Source: Paralithodes platypus
Taxonomy: Eukaryota > Arthropoda > Malacostraca > Decapoda > Lithodidae
Direction: 5' to 3'
DNA length: 64,000 nucleotides
NCBI GenBank assembly: GCA_032716605.1
Contig: CM064573.1
Span: forward strand, 4,535,792-4,599,791
Shown in pieces: positions 42,366 to 54,400 of this stretch. The position numbers were made by a program, and so were the translations under genes. The number at the start of each line of letters is the position of its first letter. The stretch's first letter is position 1. The notes beneath the pieces were generated by a model. It was not told the DNA's origin. It did no database searches and saw only the letters and a list, made by a program, of their open reading frames with translations.

Positions 42366-43300
42366 CATTATTTTTGGGTTGATAGAAAAAATATTGTTGT
42401 ATAGATTCCCTCTATCTTGTGAAGTGTATTTCAATGCAGTTGGGGTGATATGTGTGGGTAAAAAGGAGCGATAACATTATTATGTTGGCCGCGGCTAGAA
42501 GCTTTTTGGCCCAAGCTGGAGTACTAGCCTAGTAGGGTGGGCGAGCGTTTTACTATACTGCGCGGTTTTTACAGGGTAGATGGGAGGTGGAGAGCGCGGC
42601 TCACTTCCTATGTAGGCGGGAGAGGGTAGGCCAGGCACGCCAAAGTGTTAATGTACCACTGTGCAAAAATCATAAAAATCCTTTGAGTACTTTTTGAGTT
42701 AAGGGTACTTCACACAGTTAGGAATGCGAGCTAGAATCACTAGGAGTAGCTGAAAATTCCGATTCCTGGGCCTATTCGCGGTGAAAATCGATGACTCCTA
42801 CTGATTCTAGCGATATCCTAGTGATTCCTGTTAGACTCCCAGTGACTCCAAACCAGTCCCGGCCGATTGGCCCTGTCCGACAAAATGTTCACCATCTTAA
42901 AGGTTCTCACCGCGAATCGGACCATTCCCTGCAATACTTCTCACGTGAAAGTATACTATACAGTATACGGGTAGTTAACTTTTCACGGTCAAACATTATA
43001 AATAGGCCTAGTATTAACCTTATAAGTACAACTTCCCACAGGACATTGTATTCACCCAGTGATTGTGTGTAGAGAATGAAATTACGGTAGGTGAGGTAAT
43101 TAATAATGTGAATAGTGTATGGTCAATGTTACAATACCCCACTTGTAGTCTACAAGTTCTGCAACTCCCCTTACCTAACATAACGAGAGTGGTGGAGACG
43201 TGTTTGTATGTGTGTTGAAATGTCAAATTCGTTTGGGGGTGCAGAGTGGAGTTTGGATTACTTCTCGGAGGGGCGTTGTAGTCGCCGGGTTAAAGTTTGT

Positions 43301-43840
43301 GCCGGCGGAATCATGGCTTGGTTGTTCAGGGGCCGTTGTAGTCGCCGGTAAGTGCTACCTATATTAGGTAATCGTATGAAATATTACAGAACTCGGTAAC
43401 GAATGAAAACAAGAAGGTGTGATGGATTAACTATCCACTATTTAGACAATGGTTCAAATATATTTGTTTTGTAAAGTATCGTAAGCATTGATATCATGAG
43501 CTTACAGTACATAATAATACAGACTTATCGTATTATATTAATGTCTGTAATGATGTATGCATACAGTCATAATACTTAATGATGATATTAGAGGAGTGTA
43601 GTTATAGCCTACGCCAGCGGAATCATGGCTTGGTTGTTTAGGGGCTGTTGTAGTCGCCGGTTAATAATCTAGAAGTTCTGCAACTTCCCTGACCTAACCT
43701 AAGCAAACTAACACAACCTATATATGTTACCTATATTAGGTAATCGTATGAAATATTGCAGAACTCGGTAACGAATGAAAACAAGAAGGTGTGATGGATT
43801 AACTATCCACTATTTAGACAATAGTTTAAATATATTTACG
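43301..43840. repeat. Direct repeat with a possible small exon
   Basis: GGAATCATGGCTTGGTTGTT, continuing to GTAGTCGCCGG, then TACCTATATTAGGTAATCGT, continuing to ACTATCCACTATTTAGACAA, occurs at 43301-43460 and about 43612-43840. In the first copy ATG leads to MAWLFRGRCSRR followed by GTAAGT, a good splice-donor word; in the second copy that word is GTTAAT. Confidence 0.7.
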
Positions 43841-44043
43841 CACCATTTTTCACTATTTAGAAATGTAAGTTATATTTCATATTTTGAAATATAGGATTCA
43901 GGTTTTATACACTCCTATGAGCAGGTTCAAGTGCGACATGATACAAGATCTATACACTTCTATGTGCAAGATAAAGCATAGTACGACCAAATGCGAATAT
44001 ACAGTATATATTTACAACAAAACTCTGTTCGGCGGCCGTAATC

Positions 44044-44062
44044 GCGAGAGAGAGAGAGAGAG
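44044..44062. repeat. Short (GA)n run
   Basis: About nine GA units. No gene nearby. Confidence 0.9.
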
Positions 44063-44211
44063 AGCCGGCGGCGGAAATTTCACCACGGTGGACAAGTGGA
44101 ACACCTCGAAGATGTGTCCTCGTTGCTAGGTACGGGCCTCCTGTCCGAAGGCTAATTACTGACTTACCTTGGGTCAAGCACTGTTACCTAAGAATATCTC
44201 GCATTGGCTCA

Positions 44212-44455
44212 AAGCACTAGCCGGTATCCTGTACAGATGAACGAAGCACTAGACGATACCCTTATGAATGAAGCACTAGACGGTACCCCGTCCAGATGGG
44301 CGAAGCACCTAGACGGTACCCTGTCCAGATGGACGAAGCACTCGACGGTACCCTGTCCAGATGAACGAAACACTAGATGATACCCTGCCAGGTGAACGAA
44401 ACAATAGACGGCACCGTGCCCTAATGGAAGACGCACTAGACAGTACCCTGCCATT
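44212..44455. repeat. Minisatellite, about 34-bp units, 6-7 copies
   Basis: GAAGCACTAGACGGTACCCT followed by GTCCAGATGAAC is reiterated with drift across the interval. Confidence 0.8.
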
Positions 44456-44671
44456 CTCGAAAACAATTATATACAGACATTTCCGCACATGGAGAGCCAA
44501 TAATTTAAGTCTCTATTCACATTACGGACAGGCCAGTTGCAGGATGACGTTCCCTAAGAAGTCTCTAACCTCTGGTACCCCAAGTAAGGGTTCCGCCATA
44601 CTGCAGCAATTAGTATTACGGACAGGCCATTTGCAACAGTATTTGTGGAAACATTTTCACATACAAAGCTT

Positions 44672-45240
44672 GACCTAGGTGTATACGACGTAATATACGA
44701 AGCATTGATTAGGTGACCGACACACTAAACGAAGAATTGGGGGAGGTACATTTTTCTGTGAAACGCCTTTGAACATTGCCTCAGCCGTCATCGAGAAATT
44801 ATGGAGAGTCACTCTTCGAACAATTTAGCTTTCTTGAGATTTTTGTTTTTTTCGTAATTTGTCCACAAAACGTTTCACAAACACAAATTTAGATCATCAT
44901 TCCCCCCCCCCCCCACACTAAAAAAAAAAAGGTTCACCGCCAACTCAATTCGAAGAGCAGATTTTATTGTTGGTGAGTCGTCTGCCTGGGGTTGTCGGAG
45001 CTCTCGAATCAAAGTATTTCCGATCGCACCCAAAGCCCACCAACTCACGTTGGACAGCAGAAGATCGCCTAAATGTTTGTGTGAAAATACACGAACATAT
45101 ATTTTTTCGTGAAAGATAAATTTGTCGAAGTGCGACTCTCCATCAATTTTCGATGACGGCTGAGGAAATGTTCGAGGGCGTCTCACAGGCAAATTTACCT
45201 CCCCCAATGATTCATATAGTGTGTCGTTTACACCTAGGTC
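44672..45240. repeat. Long foldback, arms of about 135-165 bp
   Basis: The left arm, 44672-44840, reads GACCTAGGTGTATACGACG, then TTGGGGGAGGTACATTTTTC and TCAGCCGTCATCGAGAAATT. The reverse complement of 45105-45240 reads GACCTAGGTGTAAACGACAC, TTGGGGGAGGTAAATTTGCC and TCAGCCGTCATCGAAAATTG. Arm identity is roughly 75-80% by eye, with small indels. The centre holds GGTTCACCGCCAACTCAA and GCCTGGGGTTGTCGG words shared with 38.9 and 39.4 kb. Confidence 0.8.
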
Positions 45241-45288
45241 ATGCTTCGTATAGTACGTCGTAGAGTATCTCTGCCCAGAGATTGGTCC

Positions 45289-45478
45289 ATAGAGTACATA
45301 TGACCTAGAGGCGAAAGAAGACGCCACAAATCTGTAAATAGGGATCCGCGCATTTGAGAGATGGCAGCACGATCACAAATGACAATGGGAGGGGAGGGTC
45401 CCCACAAAGACATTATATTGACTATCCTTGGTCCCATTAATTCACGCTTTCGCCTCCAGGTCATATGTACTCTATGGA
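45289..45478. repeat. Inverted repeat, 31-bp arms
   Basis: CCATAGAGTACATATGACCT, continuing to GAGGCGAAAG, at 45289-45319 is the reverse complement of 45448-45478 with one mismatch. Confidence 0.88.
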
Positions 45479-45597
45479 TTGGTGTACCTGCGAGGTGTGA
45501 AAAATTTGAACAATATTTTTTGGAGAGAGAAAAGATTTTTGGTGAGGTACGCCATCGCACATTTCTCCATGATTTATCGATATCTGTCACATGACAA

Positions 45598-45688
45598 CGA
45601 CGCTGGTCATTGTTTCCTCTCACTCAAGTTACCGAAAGATTGGTCTACCTGCGAGGTTGCTCTGAGAGGAACAATGACCAGCGTCATC
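45598..45688. repeat. Hairpin, about 27-bp arms
   Basis: GACGCTGGTCATTGTTTCCT, continuing to CTCAC, is nearly the reverse complement of GAGAGGAACAATGACCAGCG with its final TC; the loop is about 36 nt. Confidence 0.85.
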
Positions 45689-46125
45689 GAAGATGATATT
45701 TCAATATAAAGAGTCCAATGTAGCTCAGAAACTCTTCCCAGATTCGACTACGTCGTCGCTGACATTACAGAGAGGCTTCCAGGTGGAAAAGAAGAAAAAT
45801 GTGTAAACAATTAATGAGTTTCAATACAACAAAGATTATGTAATAGTTGTTTTTATTTCCTAACCGGCTATATTTTTGTCAACTGGCTAAACCATATGTC
45901 AGACCCAGAATTCTTCCGCAGGAGCGGTCAGGAAGAAGAACCCAAAGTTACACAGTCAGAGCGACATATTTCGACGTGTCTTCTCCCTCCCTCCCTCACT
46001 GAATGTGGGGGCAGCCCTGTATGAGCGGAGCACGGGTTAGAAGTTGTTTGAGAGACTGGGTTGGGGTGGGGGAGCGGTGTTGTGTATATGTTTTGTATTC
46101 TAGTCCAGGTGGAGCGATATTGTAG

Positions 46126-46694
46126 ATGGACAATTGGCCGCTCCTCAATCTTGAGGGGTTGGCGTGCGATGATCTGTGTAATTCACCTGCCTCGGTTATT
46201 GTTTTTGGAATGAACGCTATTGGGTGTGATTCATTCGGGCTCGCCTATGATTTAGCAGCTCTATACCCCTATGCTGATGTGTACAGAGAGAGAGATGCAA
46301 TCTATCCAGAGCCGTACGCGATGATAGAAAGTCTCCCGGAGACATCATTCCCCGAGTGAGGGTCCCTTACAGTGGTTCACCTAAACTGGTTACACTCGTT
46401 ACTCAGTTTGGGATTGGTGGCCCCATTGAACATAATGAAGTTGGTCAGTATCATGTGGAATCATCGAATGATATACATTTCGCAAAAGGGTTAGAAAGAG
46501 ACACCATGGAAAATAGACGTCTCTTCTTCAAAGAATGTGTTAAAAAGCTAGCTATTTGGGCTATGGAACTGGAGCAAGGGTCCCACATATATATACCAGC
46601 TGGTGTTGGGATGTCAGGACGATATGATAATAAGGATGAATGGAATGAACATTATCTCCCACCGCTTCAGCAGTTGGCTGTGAACCAATGTTAG
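46126..46694 (+). pseudogene. Macro-domain-like protein, split by a frameshift
   Basis: Two abutting frames. 46126-46359 (77 codons) reads ASVIVFGMNAIGCDSFGLAY, then DLAALYPYADVYRER and a TGA. One base back, 46356-46694 (112 codons from a GTG) reads RVPYSGSPKLVTLVTQFGIG, DTMENRRLFFKECVKKLAIW and IYIPAGVGMSGRYDNKDEW. The pattern strand-NA-Gly/Phe-Gly-LA, then VTL-TQ, then IP-GVG, follows the ADP-ribose-binding macro-domain fold, in the compact single-domain form. It is not a protein expected from any transposon nearby. ATG at 46126 is a plausible start. A single-base deletion near 46356 best explains the break. No search was run; the assignment is by motif only. Confidence 0.5.
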
Positions 46695-47084
46695 AGATGT
46701 TTAGGGAATATTACCTGACTCAGGTCAGTCCGTAAGGAGTACGGACGGGATATTTTTGCTTGATTTGGGCATTGTCATTAAAATATTTGAGCTATCCATT
46801 TTTTGAATGCATATTGGAAATCAGAATCAAATTATAATCCCATTGCAAAGTTTTGGTAAAGCTTGCTCTATTTCTGCCTGTTTTATGGATAAGATAATTC
46901 CTTAGGAAACATCATCTTGCAACTGGCTTGTCCATAATACTTATATTAGGGAACATTGTAGATAGTGTTCACCGAGACTTTAACTCCGGAAAGAGTGATC
47001 CACTGAGCATCCCTATACCTAAAGCAGCCCATTTTTTTCCAGATTGGCACTAAAGCTAAATTGTTGGGGGTGACACTCTCGAAC

Positions 47085-47590
47085 ATTTCTCGATGTAGGC
47101 CTTCGTGTCGATCGGATAGATTTCTATTCGAGAGGCCTCCCAACGACCCTAGGCAGAGGACTCTAATTAACCCACAAAACATATTCCGCTATTCAAAAAC
47201 GAGACTTCGCTGTGATGTGAATAAGTGTTAACAATATTTTTTTCCCAGAGAGGTAAATATTTTGGAGAACCACTCTCCAATTTTTCTCGATGTGGTACCC
47301 TATCTCGTTTCATAACACCGAATACTGCATCGTCTGTGGATTTTCCTATAAATAAGTACATCTATGTGGAAAGTTACAAAAACAAGGACTCGCGTAGTAC
47401 AATTTTATATTCCTTATTAGGCAAAATGTACAAATAATTAATTGATATAGGGTCGAATATGGTCGGAGGCACATGGTAATACAATTTTGCCAGTTGGTCC
47501 ACATGCCAAAGGGTTATTGCATTCAAATTCCAACCTTACCTCAAATATCCCTGTAAGACCATTTGCTCTCTAAAGGGATAAAATATAGTT
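47085..47590. repeat. Dispersed block, partner at about 56470-56870
   Basis: CTCGATGTAGGCCTTCGTG, GATCGGATAGATTTCTATTC, ATTCCGCTATTCAAAAA, TTTTCCTATAAATAAGTACA and AATGTACAAATAATTAATT appear here and, in the same order and orientation, right of the piggyBac-like element. The last 170 bp also match, inverted, the intron repeats at 58398-58580 and 59246-59410. Confidence 0.75.
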
Positions 47591-47680
47591 CTATATTTTG
47601 TTTATTTTAACCCGCTGAGCCCCAGCCAGTTTTAATATTTTGTTCACCCCAATCCCAAGCGATTTTGACATTTTTTTTTT

Positions 47681-48353
47681 CTAACTAAGAATGAAGAGAA
47701 AATAAGGATTTTTTTTTTTTTTTTGCTTACCGATGATTTTTAGGGGTCCTAAGGGGGTGGGGGGGTCCTGAGATGACAGCTGCAGTTTGGCCCGGTTCAT
47801 ATATCCCGCCCGCGTGGGCAGGCTGAGGAGCCCGGCAGCCAGATGTACGATGAGTCGAGTTTTCGGGTGTTTGGGCATTTGCATACCACCCGAGTATCTT
47901 GTGTGCCTTTATAGTTCATATTATACCATGTATGTATCAATAATGTCATAATAAGTAAAGTTCAAGAGTAATAAGTGCACATATGCAAGTAATGACGTAA
48001 GTGTTCACTCGTGGCAACGACTCCCGCCCTACATACAGACAGACGGACACCAGGTGACAGTTCTCACTCCCGCGCTCTCTGTCTAACTGTACATTAGTCC
48101 AGCACTTTACAAACTGCCACACTGTCACTTTATTATATAGAATAGTTTACCGTATAGTTTACTTATATTATATCATTTGTAGGCACTTTTTAGTTAGAAA
48201 TATTGGCTTTCACATTGTATTTTTGTTAGTTGTACAAGTAAAATGTATCTCACTGTTATTATGAAGTTATAGTTTATCACTTTATACAGATATTATTTAC
48301 ACTTAGTATTTACACTTGGTTTAGCGTCTTTTTTCGCAGTCTTTTTTATACAC
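47681..48353. other. piggyBac-like left arm, non-coding
   Basis: Poly-T tracts (47671-47680, 47710-47724) and AT-rich sequence between the left end and the transposase stop. No ORF supported. Confidence 0.5.
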
Positions 48354-50970
48354 TTAGAAGTGTTCAAGGGTGTGGTACTGGATGAAGCAGTCCGGGTGAC
48401 ACAGGGCAACATTACACTGCCTGCAGAAATTGGTGGTGTCAACACGCATAGGGCTCCTTCGTGTCGTGTTGCGACATACATGACACCGCCTGCGGGGTCT
48501 CACCTGGGCTTGAGTGGCTGGCACATACGTGGGGAAATGGCGTTCAGTGAGTCTGGCAATCCCTTCTGCTGCTGGCTGACGATGTGCTGGTGGTTGCGGG
48601 TTGCGGGGTTGAGTCATGTATGTATGCAACATCTCTCTGCTCAACTCGATGCAGAAGTCCTCCATCGTCTCTCGCTTGCCAGTAATTGCATGGTGGAGAA
48701 TGTGGCAGTTGTACAGGGTGATGTCTAGGAGATGGAAGAACAATTTTTTGTACCACCTCATAGTCTTCCTCGCACATTCACACGAAGCGATGACAGCATC
48801 GGACTTGTCAACCAGCCGCATATTGATATTATAATCACAGATTGCCTCAGGCTTCCGGATTATTTCCCTTGTTGCTCGGTCACGTCGTCGGCTGTTTTGG
48901 AAGATTGGTTGGTGGACTGTTGTGAGGACGTTGACGTCCCGGTTATCCATCCAGGATAACAGGAGGACATTATTGGCCTGCAGGTAGATGATCCCGCCTG
49001 GGTGGTAGATTGGGCATGAATATTCTGTTCCTCCTGACGGTGCCACACACGCCTGTTGTGCGGTTATACAAGAACTTGGCAAGGGAGGGGCTGGTGTACC
49101 AGTTGTCCAGGTACAGTATGTGGCCCCTGTCCAAGTATGGCTCCAACAAGGTGATGACAACGGCCCCTGATATACCATATGTCCTCGATGGCACCAACTC
49201 TGTCTTCTTCCCCATATACAGAATGATGTCCTGGATGTAGCCAGTCAAACAGTCACACATGACGAAGGTCTTCAAGCCATACCTATGACGTTTGCTGGGG
49301 ATGTACTGTCGGATGCTGATGTTTTCCCGCCACAGTAACAAACTCTCGTCAATTATGAGTTTCTGATGGGGTTTGAAGGCCGCAGCAAACTTTATCTTGA
49401 GGTACTCAAAAATTGGTCTTATCCTCTCCATGGGGTCTTTGGTGTTTCTGGGGAGGTCCTGGTATCTGGTATGGCTTGCCAGGCTGTCAATGAAGTGCAG
49501 GTTCCCCATGATTGCAGAGAATCTGTTCCTGCTCATGATCTTGGCAAAGATAGGGGTGCGGATGAGGGGATCCCATGACCAATATTTTCTTATTGACGAT
49601 TTCGTCGTCACCCCCATCAGGATCACGATCGCCAAGAAGGAGTAGAGCTCTGGGATTTGGAGTGTTTCCCATGACAGCCTGGCCGAGTACCTGGATTGTT
49701 CCTTACCAGCCATAAAGTACCAATTATACCAGTTTGTCTGGTCCACAATTAGGCTCATCAGGTTGGCAGTAAAAAAATGTAGAAAGATGTCCAGTCTTGG
49801 GGTGTCAGGTCCTTGGTGATGGAACGTAGGGCCGGCAATCCCGGTGCCCACAAATTGCCAGTCGGTGGGCTGATACCGTGCCCCATCCTGCCAATCCCAA
49901 ACATCAGGTACTTCGCTGGCATCTTCGTCGTCGTCGGATTCAGGGTCGTCTGGATCTGGGTCACCAGGGTGACGAGGGGGCGCAACCGTGTCTCTTGCCA
50001 CTGCCCTACCCCTTGCCCTTGCCCTTGGCCTGCCTCCTGACGGCCGCCTGGACCCTCCTGGCCCTCTCGAACCGCCAGTGGGGGGGGCTCTATCGAGGGT
50101 CACCTTACCCACCCGTCTTGGACGCCCAGTTACAACCCCACGCCCGGGAACTGACACTTCTGCGTGAGAATCGAATGGAGGTGGTGATGGTGTTGGTGTG
50201 TGGTAGGGCACTCGTCTAGGAGTTCCGGTGGGGGTGTAGGGTAGTGAACCGGGTGATGGTGGGGTGTAGTCTGGTGAAGGTGCTGGTGGTGGTGTGGTGA
50301 TGCGAGGGTCTCCCCTGGCCGCTGCGGCGGCGTCTTCCCGGGCTGCCATAACTGGGAAGAGACGCCTCGCAACCATCCGACGTCTTTCCACTTCCCTTGG
50401 TGGTGTGTCGGGAACCTCCTCTTCCTCTTCCTCTTCACTAGATGGTGGTGCGGCATGTCTCCTGCGAAGCCCATAAAAATGTTTGGGCTTTACACCTTTG
50501 AGAGGTGAGGGCTTCCGTGGTGGTGGTGATGGGAGGCGGCGAGGAGGGAGAGCATGAACGTGGCCTCTCACACTCGCGGCCGTAGGGGTAGGCTGGCTGT
50601 GGTGTAGGGGAATGTCCAGGAACACCATTGGGTCGTCTACTTTTTCCTGTAGCTCGACCTGTTCCCCACTTGCTGGGGAGTCCTCTATGTCCCTTGCCCT
50701 GGGAGACATGGGGGAATGGTAATTTCTAGCCTCCCTCTCCCTCATTTGTTCAAAACTGAGAGGGAGTTCTCGTATAGGGATGAAAGGTGCCTCCTGATTC
50801 ATAGCGGCATATTCCTCCCTACTCGGGAAATATTCCTCTTCTGAATCATCGAGGCATGAGGATTCGGTGTCAGAGTCTTCCTCGTCACTTTGTAATAGGA
50901 TTTCGTGGGCTTCATCAATGGTAAGGCCCTTAGCACGGGATGGGTTACGGCGTGGAGGTTGTTGGGACAT
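48354..50970 (-). pseudogene. piggyBac-like transposase, one frameshift
   Basis: The start is best placed at ATG 50970 (MSQQPPRRNPSRAKGLTIDE), 16 codons inside the longest frame. An acidic then Pro/Arg-rich disordered region of about 360 residues precedes the DDE_Tnp_1_7 core: DVWDWQDG, WYNWYFMAG, first Asp in KLIIDESLLLWRE and second Asp in ILYLDNWYTSP (about residues 541 and 622 from this start). An extra base near 48999 shifts the frame after RRNRIFMPNLPP. The other frame (49178-48354 track) then gives the third Asp in SWMDNRDVNVL and a C-terminal Cys-rich domain with CHVCRN, CRQCNVALCHPDCF. It performs cut-and-paste at TTAA. All three catalytic Asp codons are present, so only the frameshift visibly disables it. 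Confidence 0.9.
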
Positions 50971-51326
50971 GGTGATCACTCGCGGAAGACAACGGGTATA
51001 CTGAATGTCCTTTGTCATGCACTATGTCAAGCCCAGAGCATCCTTTGGTCTTATCATATCTACCAGCCACCGAACTTTTCACTACAAATTTCAAGGCAAT
51101 ATGACATAGGACAAGACATTATAAGGTCTAAAGTCGCGTGACTAAGGAATGTCACACCTACAGAAATATAGATTAGTCTATCATATACACAACTCATCCA
51201 GGTACTTCCTACCATATGCACGTAGTAAATAAGGTCCAAAGTCGTTTTGACAACTGCTCCAAAATCAAAAACATCCTAAGGAATATCCTATACCATTTTT
51301 AGACCAAACCACACCATACAACCTGA

Positions 51327-51403
51327 GGTCCTGATGTGGCGGCGTCTACGCCGTGGGGCCACCTCCCGAGGCTGCCAACCGCGGATGGCTGCCGACCCTC
51401 CAC
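51327..51403 (+). ncRNA. Candidate HDV-like ribozyme, copy B
   Basis: Same arrangement as at the 5' end of copy A. P1 is GGTCCTG with TGGGGCC; two A-to-G changes relative to copy A keep pairing as G-U. The P3-like CGGCG/CGCCG and P2-like GTGG/CCAC are unchanged. The P4-like hairpin is altered and weaker. Confidence 0.4.
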
Positions 51404-54400
51404 AGCCGAAGACAAAATCAACGACCAGTGGAGGAAAACCGGATGCCGGCCGCGGGGAGCAGTTTCGGGAGCCAAACCGTCACAACCATCCCCTGCCCCC
51501 CTCCTGGGGGCACGGGTCCTTGGAACGGCTTCGGTCGCGCCGGGAATTTCCACACCTCTCACACCACACACACATCACACAGTTTTTCCTACACCGAGAA
51601 ATGACTCTCCGGCTGTCATTTCTCGAAGACTTCTTCTAGCCGGAGACATTGAGAGCAACCCAGGACCCACGTTCACATACATATGTCCAACTTGCTCAAA
51701 ACCCATCACTTCGAGTCGCCATACTAAGGGTTCAGTTCTCTGCAATTCATGCGGGAACTGGACCCACTTCACCTGCACAACACTTGCCTCCAAGAAACAC
51801 TACACAAACACCTGGACCTGTTCCTCATGCCCCTCCCTCTCCCAGTCAAATCCCTCACCTAAAACCCGTCCACCTCTCCTCCCCAACCCACCTAACCTTC
51901 CCATATCATCCACTCCCCCCCCTAAAACCCGTCCACCTCTCCTCCCTAACCCACCTAACCTTCCCATACCATCCACATCCTCAACTCAACACACCACACC
52001 CCATCCTAATCCATTCCAACCCCCATCTCCTGCTCCCCAATCCCCACCCCCACCTCACCCATCCCAACCCCCAGTCCCTCCCTCACCCCCACCCCCACCA
52101 TCACCCCCACCCCCACCCCATCCTCGTGCAGCAGCACCCAACATACATCGTGCACATAACATTAACATTCTTCAACTGAACATAGATGGCATCAACACAA
52201 AGAAACACGAACTCTCACACTTCATCAAACAACACAACATACACATTGCCATCTTACAAGAAACAAAACTCCGCACAACACAAAAAACACCCACATTTCA
52301 TAATTTCACCACCATCAGACAAGACCGGGCTGTCGGCGGGGGCGGTGGACTCATCACCCTGGTACACAAAGAAATATCATACATAGTAACCAGTGTACAA
52401 ACCAAATCACTCCTCCCCCCAAATGATAACACAACAAAAATACAGTCAATTAAAATACGCACTGGTAACAACTCCAACATAACCATCATAAACACATACA
52501 TCCCTCCCCAAACATCCCCTACAGTACCAAATGAATACAGACCACACTTACAACACATCACAAACACCCCACACACCCCACACATCATCCTGGGTGGTGA
52601 CTTCAACGCCAAGACGTCGGCCTGGTTTGTCGACAACCCCGACACAGACAGAGGGCTAGTACTACAAAACCAAACCGATAACCTCATCATCCTTAACGAC
52701 ATCCATCAACATACCCATATTCCTCACCAAGCCCTCTATAACCCATCATCTCCAGACATCACCTTTTGCTCCCCAGAACTCGCCCCCACAACATCCTGGA
52801 GGGTGGTCAGAACCTTAGGCTCTGACCACCTCCCGATCATTATCACCACCAAAACCAGACTCACCCCAGCTAGCCACAAACACACATACACCAATTATAA
52901 AAGAGCTAACTGGGAAGCATTCACAAATGAGACAGAACAACACTTCACAACTCTAAACAGTACACCCATCACTAACATCAACAATGCTGTACACATACTC
53001 AATAAAACTATCCAAAACGCTGACAAGAAACACATTCCAAGAGGTAACAGAAAAAGACACAACCCCAACTTCACACCAGAAATTCAAAACCTCATCAGAC
53101 AACGCGACATACTGAAACACTCCCCAGCACCCCACACACAAGACATCACACAACAAATTCAAGCACTCAACACCCAAACTAACAACAAAATACAAGAACA
53201 ACAAAAACTAAATTGGAATAACTTCCTACAAACACTTGATCACAAAACAAACCCCAAAAAACTATACAAAACACTAAACAGCATCACACTTTCCAACAGC
53301 AACACAACACAATCACATGCTGCAATCACAACAACAGACTCTACTCCTTCATGTAAACAACAAGCAAACACTCTCATCAATCACTTCTCACATGTCAGCC
53401 ACCTAAAACCTCACAAAGACGACCGACGTGTCATCCGACATAAGAGACAATTCCCCACAGACCCTGACTATACACCCTTCACCAATCACCAGACAAAGCA
53501 TATCATCAACAATCTCAAGCACTCACCCGCCTGTGGCCTAGACAACATAAGCAACATACACCTCAGACACCTGGGACCACAAGGCATACAAGCACTCACT
53601 AACATATCAAACTACAGCTATTCACACAACACAATACCAGACATTTGGAAGCATGGTATCATCATCACATTCCCCAAACCCAACAAAGACCCCACGCTAC
53701 CCTCCTCGCACTGCCCCATCACACTCCTTTGCTCCCCCTCCAAAGTCATGGAACGCCTAGTATTACAACTAATTACACCTGACCTACCCCTAGCTCCAAC
53801 ACAACATGGCTTTAGGCCACTGCACTCCACAAACACTCTTCTCACAGACCTTACACAAAGAGCTTTCGACGGCATCAATTCAGCTAGACCACCACACAGA
53901 TCACTATTAGCCACACTCGACATTAGTAAAGCCTTCGATGCCATCCCCCGCCACAACCTAACAAACAAAATCTACAACACAAACATGCACAACAACACAA
54001 AACGGTGGCTGGCCAACTTCCTAGCAGGCAGATGTGCACACGTATCTTTTGCCGGTCAGTCCTCTAAAATCAGAAACTTTCCAAACGGAGTCCCACAAGG
54101 ATCCGTCCTATCGCCCGCACTCTTCAATCTGTACATGCACGATATAACTACACCCAATACGCCCCAAATAAACTTAGCCTCCTATGCAGATGACATAACA
54201 CTCACATGCACACACCATGACCCAAAAAGAGCAACAGATCTCCTTCAACCCTATCTCAACACACTACATGGCTGGTGCACTACAAACAGACTTAATCTAG
54301 CCCCAGCCAAATCCACCGCAACCCTGCTCACAAGTTGGACAGGAGAACACGAATACATCCCTCAACTCACCATAAACAACACACCCCTAACACATACACA

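Noticed and set aside
52298..53968. Minus-strand ORFs opposite the 2A LINE (up to 134 codons)
   Set aside because: Shadows that arise because the sense strand is so A/C-rich that the antisense strand has few stops. The same frames appear opposite copy A.
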